Shown here: positions 23,568-35,541 of the stretch, piece after piece
Layout of the letters: every line of letters begins with the position of its first letter
Position numbering within the stretch: the first letter of the stretch is position 1
Assembly (NCBI GenBank): GCA_015350385.1
Contig: WNKI01000001.1
Span: 9,002,353-9,066,352, forward strand
Length of the DNA: 64,000 bases
From: Aculops lycopersici
Taxonomy: Eukaryota > Arthropoda > Arachnida > Trombidiformes > Eriophyidae
Direction: 5' to 3'
Notes under the pieces: model-generated
The model's database searches: none
Seen by the model: only the letters and a program-made list of their open reading frames with translations
What the model was told of the DNA's origin: nothing
Position numbers and translations under genes: made by a program

Positions 23568-26500
23568 ACCATTCGCCATTGAGTCGGTGGTTGCTGTTCG
23601 ATGGTCATACGCTAGGTGGTTGTTACGTTTGCCTGTGACGCTAGCGCCGGTCTCATTGGCCGCAGTGACGACAGAGGCAAAAATCTCTCCGCACCAACGA
23701 GCGGCCAGAGAGCGAGCGGCGAATCCATTGACTTGGCATGAGCATCGACACATGAACATTCATATTGTTATTCATCAATTGAACTCGTGTTATCTACACG
23801 TCCACTTGCCATTGCGCTCCTCTCTTGCTCTCGTTTGCAGCGTTAAGGTTATCGTGTCTTGTTTTCATTTTGTTGATTTAGTCTCGGTGCAACTCAACAG
23901 CAACAACAAATAGATGGCGCAGCCTCGTCTCGAGCAAAGTCGTCACCGAGGCGCCCCCGTAGAGTTTGCTTGGCAAATTGAATTGCCAAGTTGTCGCTGC
24001 ATTTGTATCTCGAAGGAGCATGTGAAATGGAATTGAATCATCGATATCTTTTCTAACGGATAGTGCAAATAAAGTAACTGACTGGCCGAGTTTTAGGGTG
24101 GCGCAAGGAGAGGGGAGACAAATCGATTTGTTTGGCTTGCTGGTGGCGCTGCCGTCAATATGACATGAACTTTTGCATGTTTCATCATTATCATTATCGT
24201 CGCTGCTGCTCTTTCTAGACAACTCATTTGCGCTCGCTGTTGTCGCCGTTAACATGGATGTTGTTGTTGTCGTCGTTGTTATAGACGAGTGTTGTGAGTT
24301 ACGAGTAGAGGAGAGATAAAAACAAATTAATAGTAAAAGTAAACGGCGCGTAGAATAATATTCTCTCTCTCTCTCTCTCGCTCGCTCGTTCCCTTGATGC
24401 AATTCTCAAGTCCATTTGTTGTCGTTGCTCTAACCACTGAGAGCAGTTGAGATTCTACTAAGCGGGCGAAAGGAGCAAACCAACAACATTAACCACTAAA
24501 ACTGGAGCATCCAGTCCGTCGATCGGTTAGTCGGTTAGTTGGTTAGTTGGTTTGGATGGCGAGTTGAAGCAGAAGGGAAACAGCGAGCGAGAAAGAGAGA
24601 GAAGAGAAGAGAAGAGAAGAGAAAGTAAGTACTTGCTCACTTTATGGCGACGAGTTGGCGTTCAATTTGGCGAGATTGATTGCCAAGTTGTCGGTAGGAG
24701 AACTAGTGGAGGAAGTTGGCGACGTTACGCAACAACTAAGAACAATTGCTCACTAAATGTTCCAATGTTTCATTTTCCACTTCCGGCCAATAATATCGAC
24801 TCCTCTCGCCCTCTATTCATACGAGACTTTCACTATATCGACTCTATCGTCTCGATGGGATGAGACAAGACGAGACGAGACGAGAAGGGAACAGAAGAGA
24901 AGAGGGAAACTGAGTCAACTTTGCGAGTCGGCAAGAGGACATTTTGCTGACTATAGGAATTGGTTTAGAGATACATTAGAGATTGGTGGGCGGCGAGCAA
25001 GTGAGTGGGCGAGCGAACGGGTAACTTGAGCCGTTGAGTTAAATAAACTCGCGTGTCCAACTGTCAATTGCTTTCCCTGTAGTTGCTGGTGTAGTTGTGA
25101 CGCTGCTGCTGCTTCGCTCACTTGTCGTCGCGGTCGCTGGCCAAATTTCAGCCGCTGGTCACTTGAGATTAGATCAGCGGCGAGGCAACGAAAAGAAAGA
25201 GAGAGCAGCAACAGCGACAACAACCGCGACCGCGACCAATAAATCACATTTGTAGCTTCTGTGCAGAGGCTGCAATTTTTCCGCCAACTCAACTAGAGTT
25301 TGTGGCTAAAATTGGTACCATTTGTTTTGGGTGGTCGAGATGAGGAACCAAACTGGCAGTAGCAACAAGTCGTTGTTGGTATTTTATTTTTTAGATTGTT
25401 TTAGTGAACTGCAGGTTAAAAAGCCGACAAATTAAACAAGAGAGCTGATTGAATTCAAATGAGAGAAACAATTAACTCAATTGTCCTCGACGGGCAACTT
25501 AATTTGAATTGTATGTCTCTCTCAGTCGGTTACAGCGGACAATGGTAAAGAATGTACTCCCAATTGAGAGTATGACGAGTCACTGTTAGTGACGGTGGCG
25601 TAACGGTAACAGTGACGGCGGGCGGGCGAAGGTAACGGTGACATTAGAAGTAACAGTAATGAGGAAGCCAATTAGATTGTTTCCTGTCTTTTGCCCACTA
25701 AGCAACCCAATCGGTTGCGTTGCTCACTCGTCTAAAGCGCCCAATTTCCCCCCGCTAGCTGCGACATTAACTACTGATTACGCAACGCAACGTTACGATC
25801 TAAACAATAGATGTTACTCAATGAGCTCGTTGCAAGGGAAACAAGTTGCACTTTAGTGACTAGCCTAGCTCATTAACCTACGGCGCTAACCTAAGCCAAT
25901 CCCGCGACCTGAACTGAACCTGAGCTGAGCCAGCAAATCAGCGCCAATCAACTAGACATCAAGCTAGTAACTGAGTTAAGTTAGTCCATTGTCTTTATCG
26001 TCTGCCTCGTGGTTGTCGTTCTGCACGATTGACGCTGAGTTTAGGGGAGAGGCCAAAAGTCGATAGAGAATAGAGAAAGCAACACTTTCGGGGTAGAAAA
26101 TAGAGGGGAGATTTGCTACAACTTTTGCCACTGCCGCGAGTCGTTAGCTCTCATCCACGGGCACTAGGTGCACCGGAAGCGGAAGTCTCGTTCACTCAGC
26201 GGCGGGCCAGCGGAGAAAGGGAAGCGAGAGGGAGAGACAATCAGCGCTCACCATGTTTTTTGGCCAAAACACAGCGCAACTAAATTAGCATCAAAGTCGA
26301 GCAGCAGTGGCGACAATCAATCGACAGTCACAAAGTTGGTTCGTTGGTTGCAGTGGCGGCGGTCGCTATTGCCGCCGCTTCCGGTTGGACACGCGGCGGC
26401 GAGTTGGCGCGCTATGCGCGGACTTCCGGCCACTCGAGCGCGGCGACCGCTGCACTCGAGTGCTGCGCTCCAATCGAGAGGTCGACTTGCAGCTCCAATC

Positions 26501-26616
26501 GGTTTTGCTAGTGGCCTACTCTCCATTTCGGTCCGATCATTTGCATCATTCTCGAAGAAGCGAGCGAGCGAGGGAAAAAGATGAGCGCGCTGCTCATTGT
26601 TAGCGATGATCATGAT

Positions 26617-26658
26617 CATGCTCATGCTCATGCTCATGCTCATGCTCATGCTCATGCT
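26617..26658. repeat. (CATGCT)7 hexanucleotide repeat
   Basis: Seven exact CATGCT units, bordered by diverged GATCAT and TATGAT units. The second hexamer array in the desert. Confidence 0.95.
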
Positions 26659-26939
26659 TATGATGCCCTCGTTAGAATCGACTTTTTGCGCCAACTTTGG
26701 GTCACTCTCTTCCTCTTGCTCACTTTTACTCTTGCGCTTTGCTCTCACACTCTCGCTCGATTGTCATCACGATGCGATTTGTGCGAACGTGGCCACTTAC
26801 AACCGTTTTAGAAGCAACCATTTGCCGAAAGCTTGAGAGTTACAAGAAGCGCTAAGTGGCCGCTTGTCAGGTAGCCGGCGGATGATTGATACGGACGACC
26901 ACCGCGACAACCACCACCAACGAGTGGCGGTGGCGGCGG

Positions 26940-26956
26940 CGTTAATTGAATTAACG
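26940..26956. promoter_or_regulatory. 17-bp palindrome with TAAT-N3-ATTA homeodomain-dimer site
   Basis: CGTTAATT g AATTAACG is a perfect palindrome around one central base. Its core TAAT-TGA-ATTA has the spacing of a P3 site, which paired-class homeodomains bind as dimers. Function is inferred from the motif alone. Confidence 0.45.
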
Positions 26957-29229
26957 AAGAGCTAGTCGGAGCTGCACGTAACTCTGCTTGCAAAATTTAG
27001 AAGGTTAGACGATGGCAGCGTCCAGTTTAATTGAACAAGTTCGGTTTAGTTTACGGGATGGAGTTACGTGGCTGGCGTTGATCACGACAACGAGTCGACG
27101 TAGGTAGCTGGCATTCATTAGTCGCTGGCTTTCTCAAAATTGTCCTCCCTTGCTGCTGCTGTTTCCAGTGAGACTGACCACAAGCGCACCAAAGGAGGCC
27201 ACGAAAGTGAATAGGAAGCCTTTTAAGTTGGAGAATCGTACCAGCCGACCGAACGCTAGAGACTAGCAAGTGCTTGTCCAGTGAACTTTACTCGCCTTCG
27301 CCACCAGCCACCACTGAACGCTAGGTTAACTGGCCGCCGGAAGTGGAAATCCAATATTATTATTGCCGCGAACTGAACTGCAGTTGCGCCAAGCAAACTA
27401 TCCTCCAAACGAGAGGCCTAATGGGTTTTGAGCCATTCGAAAGCCAAACCGACGCACACCGCTGGTGCCTTAAATCAACGCTCTTTTAAAGCGCCATTAC
27501 CTTTCCATCATCTCTCATCGCTGCCACTTGCCCGCCGCTTGTGACCGTCACCGTTAGTTGCGGTCATTCCAGCTGAAACCAACGACCAGCAACAGCGGCA
27601 GCAATAACCTAATGGCGGCGAGCATTTCTCTAGTTACCGGCACCAAAACGACCACGACAACAACAACAACAACAATAACCACAACGGCGAGCGGCAACCT
27701 GCTCGCTTTCCCCAACCGCCAGCCGCTGAGCTGCCCCACTGCGCAACGCAAAGTAACCTGAAAGCAATAGCAAACCAAAATGGAACCGACCCGAACCGAA
27801 CGGAATGGAATGGCGAGTGACTTTTAATTTTAAATAGTCGGCTCGCCATTCAGATTCCACTTCCGCTGCTTGATTGATAGTCAGTGGGTGGAGGCGAAAG
27901 TTTTGCAGACGCAAGACAACCACTAGAGCGACAACTAGGCAACGGCCGAACAGAATGGCGGCACAACGGCGAGTTATTAATGCTCGTCGTGGTGGCACTT
28001 AAAGGTAGGCGATGGGTTGAGTTCGGACGAAATGAGACGAGATGAGATGAGATGAGATGACTCCAGTTTGCGGGATGAAACTCGAGGGAACCGCAAGAGA
28101 ATTTGCTCACTCACCTCTCTTTTTTTCTCACTCAACTCAATGGACAGCAACCAATCAAATGGAGCGCCAAGCGGAAGTTGCTTGGGCCCTGGAGCCACTT
28201 GATGAGCGCTGATAGACTCTCGTTCCTAAATTCAATTCAGCAACCTGCCGGTTGGCGAATCCATCATCTGGGTCTCTAAAAAAGGCAAGCGGTCGGTGGC
28301 TGGGAAGCGAAGCGGAAGTGGAGCTAGCTGGATTTCGGAGGAGGATCTACCTACATGTTGGGCTCGACTTTTAGCTCTAGTCTCAAATTGAAGTTGCTGC
28401 TGCTTTAGTTTGCCAAGTGAAAAAGGAAAGAAAAGTTTAAGTAACCAGCGACACAAGTCAGAGGTCATCAGTCAAGTGGCTAGCAATTCAACTTAATTCA
28501 CTTGCTTGCCTCCAGTGTTTTGGTGGCGCAAGTTACCATACCAATCAACCAGTTACAATAGACTCCCCACTCCTTCACGCCTAACACTCGCTCATCTTCT
28601 CGCTCACCGTCGGGTTAGTCGAGTGTGTTGGGACTCACGTGAGCCGCACGTCGCTAGGTGCCCGACTCTTTTGGACCTTTCCCTTGGAGTTGAGCTTTGC
28701 AATTCAATCTTCTCACTTCAAATTGAACAAAAGTTGAAATTGGCCACCGGAAACAAGTCTAACTTATTCTTTGTATTCTTATTTTTTGATCAAATTTCAG
28801 CGCGCGTAAATTCAAATTCAAAAACTGGAATTGAAAGAGATGGGAGGCAGGCAAAAAGAGAGGAAGCAAGATAGTGAGAGGCAAATCAAATCTCAGGAGT
28901 CTGGATATTCGCTTCCCCTTTCAAATTCAATAAACCTCAGGGATGCTGCTGCTGATACAGTTGGTTCTCCTGGTTTAAAGAGACGTGTGCTAGAATGTTT
29001 TGTTGTTGCCGCTGCCACTTGATAGAATAAAGTCGAGCTTCTGAGTCACTCGACTAGGTGTAGGTAGCGATAGCGGCGGTGGCAGTGACGCAACATCGAG
29101 TTGGGCGGCCACTTGATTCCTTTCGCTCACGCCCCCAGCTCCACCTTCCACCTTCCGGTGAGAGGTGAGCGTAGAGGCCAAAAAGTGACAGTCAGCCGAG
29201 AGATGCAAATCAAATTGGCCAAGATTGAT

Positions 29230-29252
29230 GCGCACCTAGGCGCTAGGTGCGC
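29230..29252. promoter_or_regulatory. Perfect inverted repeat carrying two opposed CACCT cores
   Basis: Arms GCGCACCTAG and CTAGGTGCGC are separated by gcg (10-bp stem, 3-nt spacer). Each arm holds one CACCT/AGGTG core, the half-site recognised by ZEB-family finger clusters. Located in the proposed zfh1 intron. Confidence 0.5.
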
Positions 29253-30059
29253 CCCGTGAAACTCACTCTGTCTCGCTGCCTCAATCTCTCGCCCCTCGAG
29301 TCACATGTCACGTTTTCTGGTCTCCCCTCTCGTCTGTGATTTAGTGACTCAGCTTCACATTGCAGCTTGCAGTGTAACCGGTAGCCTGGTGATAAAGTGA
29401 GAACGATGAATGCAGGCAAAAGGTACAAAACCAAGGGGCGACCTTTTGTTATGCAACTATCAGCCGCCGCCGCTAGCCAACAGGCGGCAAATATTCAAAT
29501 GGCGTTGACGTGGCGCCCAACGAGAGGCGCCAAAAGATCAACTCTCTTGCTCACGTAACTTTCGCATATCCCTCCCACCTTTTAGTAAGTGCGACTCTCT
29601 CTCTCACTCTCCTTCATATGAAGACACAAAACTCGTCATTGCAATTTTCCCCTTTGGTTTGGCGCTTACTTTGCTTGCCTGAGTTACGTGACACAATTAA
29701 GCTGATTCAATCCTGTGAAGTTGTGAGCCGAGTGATGAACTCGACTCAGGAAACCAAGATCCACCTCATTGTTGTTGTTGTTGTTGCTGCTGCTGCCATT
29801 GATGTTTGTGTTCGTGTTTTACTCGCGTTCGATTGAAATGCCACACGCTCCGTGAATTTTCAACCATTTTAGACGCAAGCAAACAGCACCACGACAACGA
29901 AAACCTAGAGGGGAGCACATTGTTTACTTTGGATGCTCACACAACCAACTCCTTCCTCCTCATTGTAAGGAAGAGGGAGGAAACTGCTCTAGGCGCGGAG
30001 TAGTAGTTGATTGATTTTTCATTATTAAGGCCGGCGGAATTTAACACTCACTCTAGAGA

Positions 30060-30084
30060 CAAGAATTTAAATTGTAAATTCTTG
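30060..30084. repeat. Perfect 10-bp inverted repeat with 5-nt loop
   Basis: CAAGAATTTA, loop aattg, TAAATTCTTG. Located in the zfh1 desert, close to two ETS-like cores at 30103-30117. Confidence 0.95.
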
Positions 30085-30896
30085 CCTCGAAGCCACCGAG
30101 CGACTTCCGGCTTCCGGTTTCTTGCCGCCTCATCGGCCGCGTGGTCGCTGTTGCTGGTGCTAATGCTATCGCTTCTGTCGTCTCGAGGGTCACTAAGGAA
30201 AAGGAATGGAGAAAGAGAGAATGAGGAGAAGAAGCGGCGAGTTTAAATCCTTTGATTGGAAACTTTGCCAATATCAACTGCCGCCACGGCGACCATCGAC
30301 CTCCAGGCACCAAAACCGTTTCAAATTATCTCCAACTTGAGGGACAACTTGTAGTAGCAGCAACAGCAAGCAAACAACGCGATCGATTCTTTGAACGATA
30401 AGTTTAATTGGAGTTACGATCACGCTACTCGAATTTGCTCGCTCGATTACCTGATTTCGCAATTAAAGGTCCAGATCCTGAAGCAAACTCAACTATTCAT
30501 TAGAAACCCTCTCCCTCTATCACTCGATCGCTTTCCTCCACTGCACGCCCATTAGACATTCAACTGCCTGTTTGCTCGCTAGCCGGCCTCTTGGGTCTTG
30601 CCGGTTGCCTTTTTAATTGACTCGCTGGGGACTTGACTCGGAAACGGGCGTTAGCTAGAGCAGGAATGAGTCTAGTGGATCAGGTGGTTGGTTAAACAGA
30701 CTGGCCAATCTATCGATCGAATGACTCTCCCTTTCTAGTTTCCATTCCGAGGGCGAAAGTGGTCTCCTTTTATTGACTAGCTCTCGTTATAAATTTCATG
30801 TCAAATCAAGTAGCTAGCTCTCACTGGTAATATTACTGAGAGTGTTATACCAAGCAAACTGCTCACCTGCCTCCTTGTTAGTGGCGTTCTGATATC

Positions 30897-30920
30897 AAGT
30901 TTGACACTAATGTCAAACTT
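30897..30920. repeat. Perfect 10-bp inverted repeat with 4-nt loop
   Basis: AAGTTTGACA, loop ctaa, TGTCAAACTT. The inner TGACA/TGTCA cores resemble TALE homeodomain (Meis/TGIF) half-sites. Confidence 0.95.
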
Positions 30921-31180
30921 TCGCATCTAATTTTCTCGCAGCTTGTAGGCGCGAGTGGCGGAAGAATGGTTGCCAGTGAGAAAGAGAGGGGTAGTCTATT
31001 AACTCAGTGGTGGGTATCCTGCCACTATAGCTATCGCATATCTAGCGCGTATATCTAACAATGAAGTCGAGTTCATGCGCGAGAAAAATAAAATGCGCAA
31101 GAGTAAATTAATTTACTCGCAGCGAGAGAGGAGGTTGGGGTGAGATTATTACCTATTGTTGATTAACTGAATTTGCAAAG

Positions 31181-31200
31181 CTGCTGCTGCTGCTGCTGCT
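31181..31200. repeat. (CTG)n microsatellite
   Basis: CTG units in non-coding DNA of the desert; an (ACC)n tract follows at about 31339-31360. Confidence 0.85.
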
Positions 31201-33003
31201 TTCTTTATGCAATGAGACTCAAAGGGGCAAAGGCGAACACGAACGACTACCGTTAGCAGATGCAGGCGGCCGATTACTTTGCGCTTAAGTGGCTTTCATT
31301 CCTTCCTTTGCCACCGCCACCGTTTCCAACTCTACAACCACCACCACCACCACCACCACAACTTCTACCACCAAGAAAAAGGAGAAGTGAGTATGAGCTA
31401 CAGTAGATAATTAAAAAAAGAATCTGCCGCCGCCGGCCAAGAAAATAAAAGTCCCATTGTTAAGTGTGGAGAGGGAAGAGGACGGTTGGATTGCGCTGGC
31501 CTCTTGGCTGCGAATGTTGCGTCGCCGAGTTACGTGAGCAGTGGAGGCAAATGAGAGTTTGTGTGTCAGGCAAACAGATTTTGATCTCCTCTTAGTCTCA
31601 GTCGGACGCTTTGTGATTTGCTGTGATATATATGCGCGAGAGCAAAGCGAGAGTCAGTTTGAGGGTTCAAACTTGAAAGCGACCGACGAACCTGAAGAGG
31701 AAGTAGCGAGAGTTTAAGCTGGAGCAAGACGACGAGTTACTTGCACTTTCCTCTTAATTCGCGGTGATTTACCGTCGCCCTCTGGCTCCCGTATTTAGCC
31801 AGTGGGTCGAGCGGACGGGCGGACAAAACTCGACGACTTTGGCTGCCGCTGCCGCTAGTGCTAGTGCTACCGCTACTAGCGGTATTCATGCCTGAAAGCG
31901 GAAGTGGAGCGAAAGAGTTTTTTGGCCAGCGGCCCAAAGGTTCGCGCGCGTCTGTTTCAATGCACACTGTACGCTTCGACTACGGGACCTAGCGACCGAG
32001 TTTTGTAGGGCGGCGCGCGTCGCAGCCACCGCCGCTGGGTTTGCGTTTGTTGCGTCGGAAGTGCGACAGACAGAATGAAAAATTACTCAGCCACTTTGTT
32101 TGTCGCTCGCTTCTCTTGGTTAGTCGGCTGTTTGGTTGGCTGGTTGTTGGTGATGCCAAATAGCAAAACGAAGTAACGACGACGACGTTGGCCGAAAGGT
32201 AATTAATTTTGCAAAACTTTGCTCCAGTCTCTTCATTGCGGAAAAGTACCGCTCCTTTCTCTCACTTTTCCACAATCCGAAATTCTCATCTCAAACTCCA
32301 AACCGTCGATTGCCCTGAACTATGATTAGCAGCCACTAGCTAAAGTTCAAAGTAGGCGTGCAAATAACTGGGCATCCAATGCGAAGTTCAAGCTCAAAAC
32401 TGGATGCCAGTTTCGAGTTTAAAGTTCGAGTTTACGTTTACTTTTACTTTTACGTTTGAGTAGCAGCCAATCGGAAAAGTAGCAGCAGCTGGCCAGTCGA
32501 CTGGTCAGTGGTGGTCGTCGCTGGTGGCGGTTGTGGTGTCGACTTAATTAGCTATGCAAACATGTGCTTTTGTGCTAGTGCCTGTGTGTTTGCCACCCAA
32601 TTAGAGGATGCAGTTCAAACTGCTCACTGTGGACTCCCTCCATCCCAATTCAAATAGGTGCTTCCTGTTTGTCTTATTACTGATTGGCTACGATTTCAAA
32701 CTTCAAAGTTTGCTGCCGGCCAACCCATGAATCAATCGAGCCATGGAATTCGGAGCCAAGTTTCAATAAAAATTCACCAATCCACTTACAGGTCGCCGCT
32801 GACCCAGTGGGTCTATAGCCGTAGCGAGTGAGCCAGTGGCCGAGCTAGCTTGCCAGCTCAACTCGGAAATAGGCCAAAAGGCAGAGCCGATGATGTTGGT
32901 TGCGGAGTCAAAGTGAAAAGGGCGACGTCAAGTTGGCATAACAAATTGTCGTTTGCAAATCGATTGTTGTTTCTGTTTCTGTCGCTATAGTTGTCGTTAA
33001 CTC

Positions 33004-33021
33004 GTCGACGTCGACGTCGAC
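33004..33021. repeat. (GTCGAC)3, an 18-bp palindrome
   Basis: Three tandem GTCGAC units form an exact palindrome in the desert. Confidence 0.9.
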
Positions 33022-35280
33022 AACAACGTCATCGTCGATGGCGCCGGTTGCCCTCTTCGGGCTGGTGGTTGTTCTTTTTGTTTCCATTTCAAGTCAGTGG
33101 GAGCGAGGAGGAATATAAATTGACCTACGCGCCTCGTGGGATCATTAGGCTGCCTCTCTTTTGTTTGCCCTGCAACTCCTCTCTCCGATAAGCTGGTCGA
33201 TCGGAGGAAAAGCGCAACTGCCCCCACGCTGCTCAAGGTGCGCCGCTGCTCACTCTGGGACCAACTCAAGTGGCATATCAGCGACTGGGAGGCAGGGAAA
33301 ACAAATCAATCTTTCGACAATCTCACGAGTTCCATGCTCCACGTTCGCATGCCAAGCGAGGAGCCAGAAACGAGCAACCAAGACAGACGACAAGAGGAAA
33401 GTGGCCATTTTATTGGCAAGCGCGTAATTTGTTGCTGTCGTGGCCGTTGTTGCTCTTGTTGTTGTCGTGTGGATGCGATTGATTAATAATATCCGAGGCT
33501 GGCCAAAAGTCAGCCAGTTAATAGGCCAACTTTGAGCTTAGCTAAGCAAAACTTTGACTAAAAGAAGAGGGACAACAACAACTGTAGCAAAAATTACAAC
33601 TACAACAGAAATAGCAACTACAAATTGGCATGTGTTTTAGGTTACGTAATTTTACTTCAGTCTCTCGATTCAAGTATTCATCTCAATTACGCTTGCTTGC
33701 TCTGGTCGTGGTCCTCGTCGGTGGAGCAAGCAAATCACTGATAAATTGGCACATGTTTGGCTTCTGTCAATGAGTTTTCCTCCAACTTGACGAAGACGAC
33801 GCCGACGACTCCGGCATCGACGGTGAGCTTAATTTTCGCTCCAAATTAACGTGAGCTCACGACGACATTTATAAAAAAAAATAAGCAGACGGTTGCGACA
33901 AAGTAAGAGACAAGTGGCATCAAAGGAGTCAATAAAAACCCCACTACTTTGTCTACTTTACTCTACTCTACTCTCCTCGTCTCTATTCTAATCATCATTC
34001 GTGCCGCTTGATTGGCATTAAACATTTGCAAAATCCCATTGAATCCCCGCAAATGCAACTATGCGCTACGAGCAAACAGACGAAACCTTTGGCTCGATTC
34101 GAGTTGCAAATTGAGTTGCAAATTAGCGCCAGAGTAGAGCAGAAACTTTGTGGCGCTGCTGCATGTTCAGTCAGGCAAGCGTAGAAAATTTCAGCCACTT
34201 TTCCAAGCAGAAGATTTTCTACCTAAATTTGTGGCTTTGGTCACACGACCAAGTTTTGTTTGTGTGAAATTTGAGCCACAAAAAGAAGGCACAGTTTAGT
34301 TTTATACACAAACTTCAATTCATTTATTATTCTTTGAGAGTCAGCAGAAAACGCCCAGCCAACTAAGTTGCTAGCGGAATGAATGAAACGGAGATTCGTT
34401 CAGAAAACCACAATGAGCTTATCATGAGGCGCCGCATTAACCGCGAAGGTTAACGCGACCGTCATTAACGTGGCTACTTTGTGGCCTATTCAACGCGGAA
34501 TGGTGGTGTTGGTTGCAAAATGAACAGCAACAGCAACAACAACATGCCTAGCGATGGCGGCATTTGCTGAATGAGATCAAATTTTAGCTGTGAAGGGGTG
34601 AAATATGGAAACAATTTGTAGGTTGCAAGCGTGCGAAGGGTTGGGGGCAGAGAGGCAAGCGGCGCGCGACCAAGTGAGCAGTAAAGTCGACTTGTGCCAG
34701 TTGACAGCGGCAACCGATTAGGCCGCCGCTGCCGCCGCCGCCACTGCTGCTCATTTAAGTGAACAGCAACCGACCGCCTTGTTGGTGGCAGATAGTGTAA
34801 GCGATAATCTAGCATTGAGCAGTTGCATTGTAGGTGAGTTTCCAGCAACCGGAAGTTAAGTTTGGATTCGATGGTAAGAGTTGGGAAAATTGTGTCGCTC
34901 TATTTGCGGTTTCAGCGCCCAGAGCTCAGAAAAAGGGGGCAGCTGTGCTTTTGGATCAAATATCATTACCAAATCTAAACCAAAGCAAAATCTGGAGCTA
35001 GCAGCAAAACTAAAGCAAACGGCAAGCGGCGTTGAGCGTATGCGTTTGGTCGCTCAAATTCAAGCGGATGCGAGAGGGGAGCAAAATTTTTTTGACCACT
35101 CAATCAATTAATCAAATGTCCTCGCTAAAAATAAGGATTAGAGTTCATTATTTCGATTCAGTGGGAAACTGGAGTTCAGTTCGTTGCGGTTTTCGCCAGC
35201 CAGAGGGAAATTAAAAACGATTATTTCCATGATCGCTCTAGATAGAAGCGCTACCTGTTCTCTTTCAAAGAGTCATCACG

Positions 35281-35304
35281 CACACACACACACACACACA
35301 CACA
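35281..35304. repeat. (CA)12 microsatellite
   Basis: Uninterrupted CA tract just beside the CACCT cluster that starts at 35323. Confidence 0.95.
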
Positions 35305-35322
35305 GCATAGTGTATAAAGTTA

Positions 35323-35466
35323 CAGGTACACCTATAACGTCCCACCTGGCCGCTATATTGACTTACGCACCTGACCACTGCGCATGCACCTCATCTCACC
35401 TGTGCGCCGTTCGATAGAACCGATGCACCTGAACTCCACCTAGCGAGCGCAATTTACCTGTCAGGT
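35323..35466. promoter_or_regulatory. Dense CACCT/CAGGT (ZEB/Snail-type) site cluster
   Basis: Within 144 bp I count four CACCTG (35343, 35368, 35397, 35426), three more CACCT (35329, 35387, 35437), one TACCTG (35455) and two CAGGT (35323, 35462). ZEB/zfh1 proteins recognise pairs of CACCT sites, and Snail proteins overlapping CAGGTG boxes. The cluster begins about 75 bp downstream of the proposed zfh1 exon-1 donor, so it sits at the start of zfh1's own first intron. Autoregulation is an inference from motif and place. Confidence 0.55.
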
Positions 35467-35541
35467 TAACCTAGTGGTTGGAATCATTCCACTAAAATCA
35501 ATGAAAAATTAAATTCCAATTCAAACCATATAAAAACTTAC

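Larger units (their letters stand above)
9003..35541 (-). other. Gene desert, proposed zfh1 intron 1
   Basis: About 26.5 kb in which I recognise no protein-coding exon, tRNA or rRNA. The open frames are short, low in complexity and unlike any known family. The sequence holds many microsatellites, GA/CT tracts, perfect short inverted repeats, recurring TTACGTAA/TTACGTGA and CCGGAAGT motifs, and a CACCT cluster at its 5' end. The minus-strand donor CAG/GTAAGT at 35541 and acceptor AG at 9003-9004 make it a candidate intron. Vertebrate ZEB genes have the same plan, a tiny first coding exon and a very large intron 1. That it is one intron, and regulatory, is inference. Confidence 0.5.

Noticed and set aside
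26168..26748. Frames of 138-143 residues on both strands
   Set aside because: Overlapping frames on both strands across microsatellite DNA, with Arg/Ser-rich sequence and no family resemblance.
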